Source: SKVL01 sp051747785
GTDB lineage: Bacteria; Patescibacteriota; Minisyncoccia; Phycocordibacterales; CSBR16-193
DNA: 12,142 nt
Direction of reading: 5' to 3'
NCBI GenBank assembly: GCA_051747785.1
Contig: JBNJGN010000023.1
Span: 1 to 12,142, forward strand
Below, in pieces: positions 4,278 through 12,095 of this stretch; within the stretch, counting starts at the first letter, position 1, and every line of letters begins with the position of its first letter. Made by a program: the position numbers and the translations under genes. The notes under the pieces are model-generated. The model saw only the letters and a program-made list of their open reading frames with translations, was not told the origin of the DNA and made no database searches.

Positions 4278-6782
4278 CTATCTGTTACCAACATCCTCGA
4301 TCTCCCCATAAACACACCCCGCAGCCAGTGCATCACCTTGGCGGAGCTTCATTATCTTTACACCCTGTGTCTGTCTTCCTAATCTGGGAACTTCATCAAC
4401 AGTTATACGTATAACATTGCCCTTTTTAGAAATAGCAATCAACTCTTTCTCTTCTTCAACTACTCGGGCCACTATAAGAGATCCTGTACGATCATTTATA
4501 GAAGCAGCTTTTATTCCGGACCCACCTCTCTTTTGTATTTTATACTCCGAAAGAGACGTCTTTTTGCCATACCCTTTTTCCGTTAAAACCAAAAGAACTG
4601 GATCCTGATAATCTTCTCTCCCGACATCAGCGCTTATAACGCTATCGCCTTTTTTAAGCTTAATGGCACGAACCCCGGAGGCACTCCTTCCCATAGGCCT
4701 TATATCCTCTGAGTTAAATCTTATGGTCTGACCCTTAGAGGTGTTGACCACCGCCGAATCTTTAGGACCTATAAACGATGATGAAACAAATTCATCATCT
4801 GCTTTGAGCTTTATAGCGATCAGACCACTTTTGCGAACCTCGTAGAAATCGTGAGCTGATACCTTCTTTGCCACCCCACCCTTTGTTACCATAAGAACTG
4901 AGTAATCCTCTTCTTTCTTAATATCCTTGGGCATTGCCAAAACGGAATTTATCCTCTCATCAGAAGCCAGAGGTAAAAAGTTCATAATGGATTTACCTTT
5001 TGTAGACCTCTTTCCTTCCGGAATTTCATACATCTTTATTTTGTAAACCTTACCGGCATCAGAGAAGAAAAGAAGATCACTGTGAGTAGAAGCAGTCAAA
5101 AAGGTAGTAACAAAATCTTCCTCTTTGGTATTCATATCTATAACCCCTACTCCCCCTCTTTTCTGAGTACGGTACTCTTGAGGGTTTGTTCTTTTTATAT
5201 AACCACCAGATGTCATTACCAGAACATTTTCCTCATCCGGAACAAGATCTTCGGGAGAAAATGATTTGGCACTATGAGGAGAAACAGTGGTTAAACGCTC
5301 ATCTCCATATTTCTCCGCCAACTCTTCTGTTTCTTCACTTATTATGGCTCTGACCTTTTTAGGGTCTTTAAGTATGGCTTCCAGTTCTTTTATAAGCTTC
5401 TGAGTATTTTCTAACTCCTCCTCTATCTTCTGTCTTTCCAATCCTGCCAACTTTTGAAGACGCATTTCTAAAATAGCTGTAGCTTGCCTGTCAGAGAACT
5501 TAAACTCCTTCATCAGGTTCGCATGCGCGGTCTTTGTATCTTTTGAAGCCTTTATAAGCTTGATTATCTCGTCAATGTGATCAAGTGCCTTTTTCAGACC
5601 CAAAAGAATATGTTCTCTGTCCCTAGCCTTAGCCAGATCAAACTCTGTTCTGCGCCTGATAACCTCAAAACGATGGATTATGAACTGCTCCAGTATCCCC
5701 TTAAGCGAAAGCGTCTGAGGTACCCCATCCACCAAGGCGACCATGTTGACATAAAAGGTGTCCTCCAGTGGAGTATGTTTATATATAGTATTGAGAACAG
5801 TTTGAGGATGAGCGGTATTCTTCAGCTCAACTATTACTCTTATATCTTTAGTAGATTCATCTCTTAAACCTTTTATTCCTTCTATTTTCTTCTCTTTTAC
5901 CAGATTAGCTATTTTCATTATTAGGTCAGCTTTGTTCACACGATAAGGAATAGAAGAGATATTAATATAACTGCTACCATTAGGGCCTTCTTCTATTGAG
6001 GCATGACCTCTGGTAACAATACCTCCGCGTCCCGTGGCATACGCTTTATGGATATCATTTTTATTGAAAGCGACTCCGCCAGTGGGAAAATCAGGACCCT
6101 TAACAAAACCAATAAGATCTTCCGTTGTGGCATTGGGATTATTGACCATAAAGGAAATAGCATCAGCGATTTCTCTCATATTATGAGGAGGAACATTTGT
6201 CGCCATACCAACGGCTATACCCAAGGTTCCATTAACAAGAAGGTTAGGAAAAGTTGTGGGCAAAACTGTCGGCTCCTGTTTAGTGCCGTCATAGTTGGAG
6301 CGCCAGTCAACCGTCTCCTTCTCTATATCTTTAAGCCCTTCTCCTGCCAGCTTTGACATTTTTGCCTCCGTGTACCTCATGGCCGCAGGAGAATCACCGT
6401 CAATCGAACCGAAGTTACCTTGCCCGATTATCAAAGGATACCTATATGTAAAAGGTTGTGCCATTTTTGCCAAAGCATCATAAACAGAACTATCACCATG
6501 GGGATGGTAGTTACCAAGCACCTCACCAACGATGGCCGCCGATTTTCTAAATTTGGCATTAGCAGTAAGGTTCATATTATGAGCCGCATAAAGAATACGT
6601 CTATGAACCGGCTTTAAACCATCTCTTACATCCGGCAGAGCCCTGGATGTTATAACCGACATCGCATAATCAAGATAGGATTCTTTCATCTCCTTGACTA
6701 TGTTATAAGGGATAACACTCCTACCTTCCGGCGGTATTACCTTATCCTCGTCTTTTTTATTCTTTTTATTTCTGGCGCTCAT
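4278..6782 (-). CDS. gyrA: DNA gyrase subunit A
   Basis: The gyrase A subunit breaks and rejoins DNA while GyrB hydrolyses ATP to introduce negative supercoils. The 834-residue protein starts with a lysine-rich lead, then the winged-helix/tower domains (SYLDYAMSVITSRALPDVRDGLKPVHRR). The catalytic tyrosine is Y137 in AAMRYTEAKMS. The quinolone pocket YHPHGDSSVYD keeps the susceptible-type Ser98 and Asp102 (E. coli Ser83 and Asp87). The C-terminal beta-pinwheel carries a GyrA box QKRGGVG at 540-546, which supports GyrA over ParC; a second box-like QKRGGSG lies further on. I use the ATG at 6782. A TTG three codons upstream (6791) is an alternative, closer to the promoter. The stop is TAG, followed by a second in-frame TAG one codon later. 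It has its own promoter, so it need not depend on the upstream genes. Confidence 0.97.
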   Translation of the reverse strand: MSARNKKNKKDEDKVIPPEGRSVIPYNIVKEMKESYLDYAMSVITSRALPDVRDGLKPVHRRILYAAHNMNLTANAKFRKSAAIVGEVLGNYHPHGDSSVYDALAKMAQPFTYRYPLIIGQGNFGSIDGDSPAAMRYTEAKMSKLAGEGLKDIEKETVDWRSNYDGTKQEPTVLPTTFPNLLVNGTLGIAVGMATNVPPHNMREIADAISFMVNNPNATTEDLIGFVKGPDFPTGGVAFNKNDIHKAYATGRGGIVTRGHASIEEGPNGSSYINISSIPYRVNKADLIMKIANLVKEKKIEGIKGLRDESTKDIRVIVELKNTAHPQTVLNTIYKHTPLEDTFYVNMVALVDGVPQTLSLKGILEQFIIHRFEVIRRRTEFDLAKARDREHILLGLKKALDHIDEIIKLIKASKDTKTAHANLMKEFKFSDRQATAILEMRLQKLAGLERQKIEEELENTQKLIKELEAILKDPKKVRAIISEETEELAEKYGDERLTTVSPHSAKSFSPEDLVPDEENVLVMTSGGYIKRTNPQEYRTQKRGGVGVIDMNTKEEDFVTTFLTASTHSDLLFFSDAGKVYKIKMYEIPEGKRSTKGKSIMNFLPLASDERINSVLAMPKDIKKEEDYSVLMVTKGGVAKKVSAHDFYEVRKSGLIAIKLKADDEFVSSSFIGPKDSAVVNTSKGQTIRFNSEDIRPMGRSASGVRAIKLKKGDSVISADVGREDYQDPVLLVLTEKGYGKKTSLSEYKIQKRGGSGIKAASINDRTGSLIVARVVEEEKELIAISKKGNVIRITVDEVPRLGRQTQGVKIMKLRQGDALAAGCVYGEIEDVGNR

Positions 6783-6804
6783 ATCACTCAATGATCAATT
6801 AATG

Positions 6805-6813
6805 ATTATAACA
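6805..6813 (-). promoter_or_regulatory. gyrA promoter, extended -10
   Basis: TGTTATAAT, a perfect -10 with the TGn extension, is read on the minus strand in the 6783-6823 gap. No -35 match is seen at 16-18 bp. The start would fall near 6798, giving a leader of about 7 nt to the TTG at 6791 or 16 nt to the ATG at 6782. Confidence 0.6.
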
Positions 6814-6823
6814 GTTATAAATA

Positions 6824-7300
6824 TCAAAACTCCTCTTCCTCAAACTCACCGTCGCCTTTCTTAACCCCTTCATCTGCCTCCGGATCATCAGCCCATTCTT
6901 CTGTATTTCTTTCCTCTTTTTCAGTACCAAAACTTCTTTCCTCCTTCATATTATACCCTTCACTTTTTTCCTTATCTATGTTTTTAGAATTCTTTTTTTC
7001 TATTGGTTTTTCAGGATCTTCATAAAGATCATAAACACCATTTTTATTCAACACTCTATCAATATCGGAAAAAGTTTCACCAACCGCACCCACAAAATCA
7101 TCAACATGTCTGTTTATAACCCTAAAAGGACTGATCTCTCTTTCAGAAGCGTTATTTTCTGAAGAATAACCCCCATAAAGATACATTCCCGAAGCCCAAA
7201 ATAAGAAAATAAGGAAGGTAACTCCGCCCGAAAAAGATAAAGCAATAAGTTTTCTCTTGTATTTCGGCTTTTTTTGCAAGCGTTCGATCAAAGAGAACAT
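6824..7300 (-). CDS. Single-pass membrane protein with long acidic tail, unknown function
   Basis: I do not recognise a family for this 158-residue protein. A basic N terminus (MFSLIERLQKKPKYKRK) precedes one membrane helix at about residues 18-42 (LIALSFSGGVTFLIFLFW), giving an N-in, C-out topology. The external part is hydrophilic and ends in a low-complexity stretch rich in Glu, Asp and Lys finishing FEEEEF, so it is probably disordered. The gene starts 4 nt after the stop of the MBL-fold gene and is surely co-transcribed with it. The stop is TGA, which shows that UGA is not reassigned here. No ribosome binding site is visible. Confidence 0.65.
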   Translation of the reverse strand: MFSLIERLQKKPKYKRKLIALSFSGGVTFLIFLFWASGMYLYGGYSSENNASEREISPFRVINRHVDDFVGAVGETFSDIDRVLNKNGVYDLYEDPEKPIEKKNSKNIDKEKSEGYNMKEERSFGTEKEERNTEEWADDPEADEGVKKGDGEFEEEEF

Positions 7301-7304
7301 ACGC

Positions 7305-7943
7305 TTATTTTATGGGTGAAAGGATCCTAACCTCTCCATTGGCTCCTTCTATATCTTTTCTCTTAACCGTAAATTTGTCAATAATGGCACTCTTATCAGC
7401 CCCGGTTTCATTCATGAAATCTGAAACACAGGCATCATTTACATCCAAGTAATGACAGGGGATCATGACCTTAGCCTCAAGTTTAACAGAAAGCTTATAA
7501 GCCTCGGCAGGACCTAGCACCCCCTCTCCTCCAATGGGAACAAAAACAATATCCACTCCGTCTATCTTCTCAAGCGTTTCCGCAGGTATATCAGCATCAC
7601 AGAGAGCGCCCAAAATACACAGATTCATTGATTCTAACCTTAAGGTATATATAGTATTTATCCGGCGACTTTCATGGTTAGCCAAAGAACTAAAGCCTGT
7701 CACTGTTATCCCTCCGACCTCATACTCGCCGGGACCGTCTATAATAAATGGGGTTTTATTACTATTGTAATTATTATCGGAGCCATTAAAGTCCGGATGA
7801 TCGAGACTTATAAGAGTTAAATCCGCTCCAAATTTTAAAGGCTGTTTAATATTATCAGACTGCTTTGAGGCAGGGTTTACAGCAATTATCGTATCTCCGA
7901 ACTGTATCTTAAAAGTTTGCAAGCCAGCAAAATTGATGATCAT
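7305..7943 (-). CDS. Metallo-beta-lactamase-fold protein with degenerate metal site (COG2220/UlaG-like)
   Basis: The 212-residue protein follows the plan of the short Zn-dependent hydrolases of the UlaG/COG2220 branch. It has an opening strand MIINFAGLQTFKI, a segment ADLTLISLDHPDFNG where the HxHxDH metal motif should be, then DGPGEYEVGGITVTGF, FVPIGGEGVL and a late MIPCHY with a conserved histidine (about residue 163). In the motif, L47 and F52 replace the first and last His; only H49 and D51 remain. The usual Asp of a GD-type motif after ILGAL is also not obvious. Hydrolase activity is therefore doubtful. From memory, similar degenerate members occur widely in Patescibacteria. It heads a two-gene unit with the membrane protein and diverges from rpsA. 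Confidence 0.75.
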   Translation of the reverse strand: MIINFAGLQTFKIQFGDTIIAVNPASKQSDNIKQPLKFGADLTLISLDHPDFNGSDNNYNSNKTPFIIDGPGEYEVGGITVTGFSSLANHESRRINTIYTLRLESMNLCILGALCDADIPAETLEKIDGVDIVFVPIGGEGVLGPAEAYKLSVKLEAKVMIPCHYLDVNDACVSDFMNETGADKSAIIDKFTVKRKDIEGANGEVRILSPIK

Positions 7944-7952
7944 ATGTCCCTA

Positions 7953-7981
7953 ATAGTAGCACAAAAACAGGTCGATTTAAA
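7953..7981 (-). promoter_or_regulatory. Promoter of the MBL-fold gene, near-leaderless
   Basis: Read on the minus strand, a -35-like TTTAAA (7976-7981) is followed after 17 bp by TACTAT (7953-7958), with TGC making an extended -10. The ATG at 7943 is 9 nt beyond the -10, so the transcript would have at most about 3 nt of leader. Confidence 0.55.
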
Positions 7982-8018
7982 GCATTACTGCTTCTATACT
8001 TGTAAAACTCAGCCAAAT

Positions 8019-8048
8019 TTGCCAATAAATGTATTTTTCTGGTATACT
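8019..8048 (+). promoter_or_regulatory. rpsA promoter
   Basis: A -35 TTGCCA (8019-8024), an 18-bp spacer and an extended -10 TGG-TATACT (hexamer 8043-8048) are present. The start would be near 8055, leaving about 100 nt of leader before the ATG at 8158, unlike the leaderless genes nearby. The leader contains a 5-bp GC-rich stem (8100-8104 with 8115-8119). Confidence 0.6.
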
Positions 8049-8157
8049 TGCGCGAGAAAATTTATTAACCGGTACATAATTAATCCCGGAATAAAACAGG
8101 CGACGAGCTTAATGGTCGCAACTAATGTTTTTCCGGACATATGTGCTTATATTTATT

Positions 8158-9435
8158 ATGAATGAAGAAGAATCAATAACATCTGAAGGATCAGAATCTG
8201 ACCCCGAAGAACAGTCCGGAGTTAAAACCTTAACAAGATCTTCTGATCAGACAAAAGACCAGAAACAGATATACAAAAAAGAAAAAAAAGGATCAACAAT
8301 GGCACAGATCCTGGAGGAAACACCTCCTCCCCCCGAAGATGGCGACATAATTGAGGGTCCGGTTATAAGCATAGACAACCAAGCTGTATATGTTGACCTT
8401 GCGCCTTTTGGTACTGGCGTCATATTCGGGCGTGAACTAATGCATGCGCGAGACATAATTCGCAAAATAAACCCCGGAGATACTGTATCGGGAAAGGTGG
8501 TTGAAGCTAAAAATGAAAACGGATATACAGAGATATCCCTGAAAGAAGCACGTCAGGTTCTTATCTGGGAAGAAGCAGAAGAAGCTTCGGCTAATAAAAC
8601 TCCCTTTGAACTTACGGTAGAAGAAGCCAATAAAGGTGGTCTCATACTAAGCTGGCAAGGTATACAGGGATTTCTTCCCGCATCCCAACTAAACACCGAG
8701 CACTACCCCAATGTTGAAGATGGTGACAAAGATCGTATTCTGGAAGAATTAAGAAAACTTGTCGGAGAAAAGATAAACGTTTACATCATCACCGCCTCAC
8801 CTAGTGAAGGTAAACTGATCTTTTCGGAAAAGAATGAAACCGAGGAAGAAAAAGGTGATATATTGGAAAAATATTCAGTCGGTGACGTATTAGAAAGAGA
8901 AGTAACCGGTATTGTTGACTTTGGAGTCTTTGTTAAATTAGAAGAAGGCTTGGAAGGCCTGGTACACATCTCTGAACTGGACTGGGGTCTTGTAGAAAAT
9001 CCTAGGGACTTATTCTCTGTGGGAATGAAAACCAAGGTCAAAGTAATAGAGAAAAAAGACGACAGGATCTCTCTTTCCATTAAAGCCCTAAAGGCTAATC
9101 CTTGGGAAGAAGCTGCCAAGAAATACCAAAAGGGTCAACAGGTAGAGGGAGTTATAATCAAATTCAACAAACACGGAGCCCTGGCAAGCATAGAGGAGGG
9201 CGTTGCCGGACTTGTACATGTTTCCGAATTTGGCAATGAAGAGAAACTCAGAGAAACACTTGAACTTGGAAAAACTTACCCTTTCACTATCACCTACTTT
9301 GATCCCGGAGAACAAAAGATGACGCTATCTTACACAAACAAAGAACCAGAAAAGAATGCCGAGTCTCTTGATAAAAAAGAAGAAAAAGATGAAGAAGAAA
9401 ACGAAGGTAACGACACAGAAGAAGAGAAAGCATAA
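8158..9435 (+). CDS. rpsA: 30S ribosomal protein S1 (four S1 domains)
   Basis: The 425-residue protein carries four S1/OB-fold repeats, at about residues 60-133, 140-222, 238-312 and 323-395. The third (GDVLEREVTGIVDFGVFVKL...LVHISEL) is the most canonical; the second is degenerate. bS1 binds mRNA on the small subunit and helps start translation, notably on messages without a Shine-Dalgarno motif, which fits this window. An acidic, Ser/Glu-rich N-terminal lead and an E/K-rich tail (KKEEKDEEENEGND) flank the repeats. It is shorter than the six-domain E. coli protein. The start is uncertain: ATG 8158 includes the lead; ATG 8299 has the window's best Shine-Dalgarno-like sequence (AAAAGGAT) and would remove 47 residues; ATG 8125 would add 11. 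Confidence 0.9.
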   Translation: MNEEESITSEGSESDPEEQSGVKTLTRSSDQTKDQKQIYKKEKKGSTMAQILEETPPPPEDGDIIEGPVISIDNQAVYVDLAPFGTGVIFGRELMHARDIIRKINPGDTVSGKVVEAKNENGYTEISLKEARQVLIWEEAEEASANKTPFELTVEEANKGGLILSWQGIQGFLPASQLNTEHYPNVEDGDKDRILEELRKLVGEKINVYIITASPSEGKLIFSEKNETEEEKGDILEKYSVGDVLEREVTGIVDFGVFVKLEEGLEGLVHISELDWGLVENPRDLFSVGMKTKVKVIEKKDDRISLSIKALKANPWEEAAKKYQKGQQVEGVIIKFNKHGALASIEEGVAGLVHVSEFGNEEKLRETLELGKTYPFTITYFDPGEQKMTLSYTNKEPEKNAESLDKKEEKDEEENEGNDTEEEKA

Positions 9436-9455
9436 AAAACAATATCAAAAGTAAT

Positions 9456-9483
9456 AAAAAAGGCCGTTAATACGGCCTTTTTT
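9456..9483. terminator. Bidirectional intrinsic terminator between rpsA and pth
   Basis: A perfect hairpin GGCCGT-TAAT-ACGGCC (9462-9477) is flanked by six A on the left and six T on the right, so it gives a GC stem plus U tract on both strands. It sits 20 bp after the rpsA stop and 4 bp after the pth stop, serving the two convergent genes. Confidence 0.93.
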
Positions 9484-9487
9484 ATTT

Positions 9488-10084
9488 TCAGCCCTTACAG
9501 GAACTTACGGCCTTTTCCCTGTCTTCCCTTATCAGTGTTTCCAAATACTCTTTTACTCTGCCGCCTGCTTTTATAATACCCTCTCTCTCCTCTCTATTAA
9601 AATTACCCAGAATAAACCTCTCTACAGCATTTTTACCGCCAACTCTTTTCAGAGAGCCCTGTTCCACCCCTTCAGGTAATATACCTACTCTGATTCTTAA
9701 AATATCCTTAGTTCCTAGTGCATTAACAACAGACCTTACACCTCTATGACCGCCCTCCCCTCTCGCAAATGACATTTTTACAAACCCTAGAGGCAGATCT
9801 ATTTCATCATGAACAAGCACGCACTGATCTGCTCTCATCTCTCTTTTTTTTAATAAACCACTTACAGCTTTACCAGAATTATTCATGTACGTATTCGGTT
9901 TTACCAGAACAGTCTCCTCTCCCTCTACTACACCACAAGAGAGAAAAGAATTAACATACCGATCTAACTTCCAACTTTCAAAACCCCAGTTATCCCTCAA
10001 CAGATCAACCACGACAAAACCAACATTGTGTCTGGTATTTTCATATTTTTCTCCGGAATTCCCTAAACCAATAATATATAACAT
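9488..10084 (-). CDS. pth: Peptidyl-tRNA hydrolase
   Basis: This cytosolic enzyme cleaves peptidyl-tRNAs released from stalled ribosomes and recycles the tRNA. The 198-residue protein has the family length and landmarks: the opening IIGLGNSGEKYENTRHNVGF with N9 and the catalytic base H19, VKPNTYMNNSGKAV with the Met-Asn pair, VLVHDEIDLPLG with the catalytic-site Asp, and RGEGGHRGVRSV. The usual GLGNPG is GLGNSG here, a conservative oddity at residue 10. The tail is short and basic. It is transcribed divergently from lepB and ends at the shared terminator. The stop is TGA. Only 6 nt separate the ATG from a possible -10. Confidence 0.96.
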   Translation of the reverse strand: MLYIIGLGNSGEKYENTRHNVGFVVVDLLRDNWGFESWKLDRYVNSFLSCGVVEGEETVLVKPNTYMNNSGKAVSGLLKKREMRADQCVLVHDEIDLPLGFVKMSFARGEGGHRGVRSVVNALGTKDILRIRVGILPEGVEQGSLKRVGGKNAVERFILGNFNREEREGIIKAGGRVKEYLETLIREDREKAVSSCKG

Positions 10085-10090
10085 AGATTT

Positions 10091-10104
10091 AGATTAACAT
10101 ATTA
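10091..10104 (-). promoter_or_regulatory. Candidate pth -10 region
   Basis: Read on the minus strand, TAATAT (10099-10104) overlaps TGTTAATCT (10091-10099). The second would be an extended -10 ending 6 nt before the ATG, the same geometry as the methyltransferase gene. Neither has a good -35, and TAATCT matches consensus only at the three key positions. Confidence 0.35.
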
Positions 10105-10132
10105 CCTAAAAGCATCCCTAAAATACCCCTAC

Positions 10133-10161
10133 TTGAAGTACCTGCTAATTTATATTACAAT
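10133..10161 (+). promoter_or_regulatory. lepB promoter, near-leaderless
   Basis: A -35 TTGAAG (10133-10138), exactly 17 bp of spacer and a -10 TACAAT (10156-10161) are present. The ATG at 10170 lies 8 nt past the -10, so the mRNA should begin at or just before the start codon. The same -35, spacing and ATG distance recur before the gene at 12096. Confidence 0.65.
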
Positions 10162-10169
10162 AGCTTCAA

Positions 10170-10709
10170 ATGATACGCGATACCGTTAAATTTGTACTTA
10201 TCATCCTCCTTATAGTGATTCCCGTTCGCGTGTTCGTAGCTCAGCCTTTCATAGTAAACGGTGCTTCAATGGATCCAACCTTTGAACACGGTCAGTACCT
10301 CATAGTTGACCAATTGACCTACAGATTTAAAGAGCCCCAAAGAGGAGACGTTATTGTATTTAGATATCCTAACGACCATAAACAGTTCTTCATAAAGCGC
10401 GTTATAGGTTTGCCCGGTGAAGAGATAGAGATAACAAACTCATCAGTCGTTATATATAACGAAAAATATCCTGACGGCAAGACCCTTAAAGAGCCTTACG
10501 TGGAAAATATAACCACCCATCAAAGACCCCAAAAAACAGAATTGGAAAGACAGGAGTATTTTGTACTTGGAGATAACCGTCCGAAAAGTTCTGATTCAAG
10601 ATCATGGGGAACCTTAAAAAAAGACCTGATAGTGGGAAGACCCCTGCTGAGACTGCTTCCGCCTTCTTCTATCTCTTTTCTGCCGGGATCAGAAGAAAGA
10701 CAAAATTAA
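10170..10709 (+). CDS. lepB: Signal peptidase I (family S26)
   Basis: This membrane-bound serine protease removes signal peptides from exported proteins. The 179-residue protein has one N-terminal membrane helix (residues 6-24), then the active-site serine S33 in VNGASMDPTF, box C-like QRGDVIVFRYP, the general-base lysine K76 in FFIKRVIGLPGE, and the late box GDNRPKSSDSRSWG. All catalytic landmarks are intact. The single helix and short length match Gram-positive-type and Patescibacterial enzymes. Signal peptides of the pilin-like proteins in this window would be natural substrates. It is divergent from pth and followed 26 bp later by the HisRS-like gene, probably in one transcript. The ATG was chosen from its position 8 nt after the -10. 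Confidence 0.95.
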   Translation: MIRDTVKFVLIILLIVIPVRVFVAQPFIVNGASMDPTFEHGQYLIVDQLTYRFKEPQRGDVIVFRYPNDHKQFFIKRVIGLPGEEIEITNSSVVIYNEKYPDGKTLKEPYVENITTHQRPQKTELERQEYFVLGDNRPKSSDSRSWGTLKKDLIVGRPLLRLLPPSSISFLPGSEERQN

Positions 10710-10735
10710 CAAAATAATCATTAGTTGCACTACAT

Positions 10736-12028
10736 ATGAGCAACCAAAAAACGTCTTCCAGTATGCTACTAACCAAGAAACCGGTTAAAAACAATTACGA
10801 AACACTGTTATTCACCAAACAGTCATCCCCGTCACTAGAAACGGTTCTGTATTACGGTTTTACCCCGATTAAAAGCTTTCGCCACTCAACATTGGACCAA
10901 TCAGCCGCAAGAGCAACAAATTCAATAGATAGTATATTTGGAAATCCTATACACGACAGCAAATGTTTCTGTCCCAAAGAAAAAGCCACGCTGGTTAAGC
11001 TATACAAAAACGGACATTTCAAAGATCTACCTAAACCTCTAATGGTCTACCAAGAGAAGACAAACCGTCTTAGATCTGAGAAAAACATGGTCAGCCAAAA
11101 GTGCAGTTTGGATATAATCGATGTTTCCGGGAGTATCGCCGAGGCCCTTGCAATACAAACCTCCTGCGCCATTCTGGAGGAAAGTGGCTTTAAAGACCTC
11201 GAGATAGAGATAAACAGTGTAGGAGACCAAGCTTCAAGAAACGCCTTTGAGAGAGACCTCTCTCTTTATGTTCGCGATATAATCAACAGCCTTCCGGAAC
11301 AGACCAAAGAAATGTGCAAAAAAAACCCCTACTCCCTCTTTGCTTCAACAGAAGAAGAGGCTAAAACATTTATAAACGGAGCGCCCAAGCCCATAAGCTA
11401 CCTTTCAGAAGAAAGCAGGACACATCTAAAAGAAGTTCTGGAGTACCTAGAAGAACTAGGTATACCTTACAGTATAAACGACAGCCTTGTTGCCCACAGA
11501 GCCCTTCATAATCACACCATCTTCCGTATTACATCCAACCAAATAAACAGCAAAAACAAGCACGGCCTTGTTGCTGCCTGCGGAATGCGCTACAGTCCTC
11601 TTTCTCGTCGTTTGGGCTACCGCAGAAACACTCCAGCTGTAGGTGTCTTTCTTTCCTACAAAAAGAAAGACACCAGAAAGAAGGTTATCCCGAAAACGGC
11701 AAATCCACCTAAATTCTCATTTGTACACTTAGGTTTTGCGGCAAAAATAAAGAGCCTAAAAACAATAAATGACCTGAGACGTAATCGAATACCCATATGC
11801 CATTATCTGACCAACAACAGACTATCCGGACAGATGTATAACGTAGAAAAACTAAAACTTCCTTACATCATAATAATGGGCCAAAAGGAAGCTCTTGAAG
11901 GTACAGTCATGATACGGGACACCAGAGATCATTCCCAAGAAACGATCCCTCTAGAAGATCTCCCTTATTACTTGAAAAAGATAAGATCCGAAAATAAAAA
12001 AATAATAAAGAAAGCCTGTCCGACATAG
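10736..12028 (+). CDS. Histidyl-tRNA synthetase-like protein, apparently without catalytic motifs
   Basis: The 430-residue protein follows the class II HisRS layout throughout. It has YYGFTPIKSFRHSTLDQSAAR near the N terminus, the EIEINSVGD segment (about residue 156-164; HisRS has a similar INSLGD), a motif-3-like CGMRYSPLSRRLGYRR then TPAVGV (about 281-306), and a C-terminal anticodon-binding-type domain (about 325-420) with LPYIIIMGQKEALEGTVMIRD. The catalytic signatures are missing. An LRPEGT-like element reads FCPKEK, motif 2 (FRxER) reads VYQEKTNRLR, the RGLDYY signature reads HRALHNH, and the motif 3 arginine helix reads VFLSYKKKD. It cannot be an ordinary HisRS. HisZ lacks the C-terminal domain seen here. 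Function is unknown; an RNA-binding or regulatory role is speculation. The stop is TAG. Confidence 0.65.
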   Translation: MSNQKTSSSMLLTKKPVKNNYETLLFTKQSSPSLETVLYYGFTPIKSFRHSTLDQSAARATNSIDSIFGNPIHDSKCFCPKEKATLVKLYKNGHFKDLPKPLMVYQEKTNRLRSEKNMVSQKCSLDIIDVSGSIAEALAIQTSCAILEESGFKDLEIEINSVGDQASRNAFERDLSLYVRDIINSLPEQTKEMCKKNPYSLFASTEEEAKTFINGAPKPISYLSEESRTHLKEVLEYLEELGIPYSINDSLVAHRALHNHTIFRITSNQINSKNKHGLVAACGMRYSPLSRRLGYRRNTPAVGVFLSYKKKDTRKKVIPKTANPPKFSFVHLGFAAKIKSLKTINDLRRNRIPICHYLTNNRLSGQMYNVEKLKLPYIIIMGQKEALEGTVMIRDTRDHSQETIPLEDLPYYLKKIRSENKKIIKKACPT

Positions 12029-12058
12029 ATCCAAGTAAACACTTTAACTTTAAAAAGC

Positions 12059-12087
12059 TTGAAGAAAATTTTTAAGCATGCTAATAT
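12059..12087 (+). promoter_or_regulatory. Promoter ahead of the right-edge gene, near-leaderless
   Basis: A -35 TTGAAG (12059-12064), 17-bp spacer and extended -10 TGC-TAATAT (hexamer 12082-12087) end 8 nt before the ATG at 12096. The spacing and -35 are identical to the lepB promoter. It favours the ATG at 12096 over the in-frame one at 12078, which lies inside the -10 region. Confidence 0.6.
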
Positions 12088-12095
12088 TGGCCAAT

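Noticed and set aside
5577..6617. Several plus-strand frames of 60-117 codons opposite gyrA
   Set aside because: They are antisense shadows of a strongly conserved gene and show no recognisable protein features.
4278..6782. ParC (topoisomerase IV) instead of GyrA
   Set aside because: A GyrA box (QKRGGVG) sits at the expected position of the first C-terminal blade, which ParC lacks.
7917..8165. Plus-strand frame across the MBL/rpsA divergent region as an 82-residue gene
   Set aside because: It overlaps the MBL coding start and both promoters, and its composition is not protein-like. Only its last 17 codons are considered, as a possible leader peptide.
10736..12028. HisZ, the regulatory subunit of ATP phosphoribosyltransferase
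   Set aside because: HisZ normally lacks the C-terminal anticodon-binding-type domain, which is clearly present, and there are no histidine biosynthesis genes nearby.
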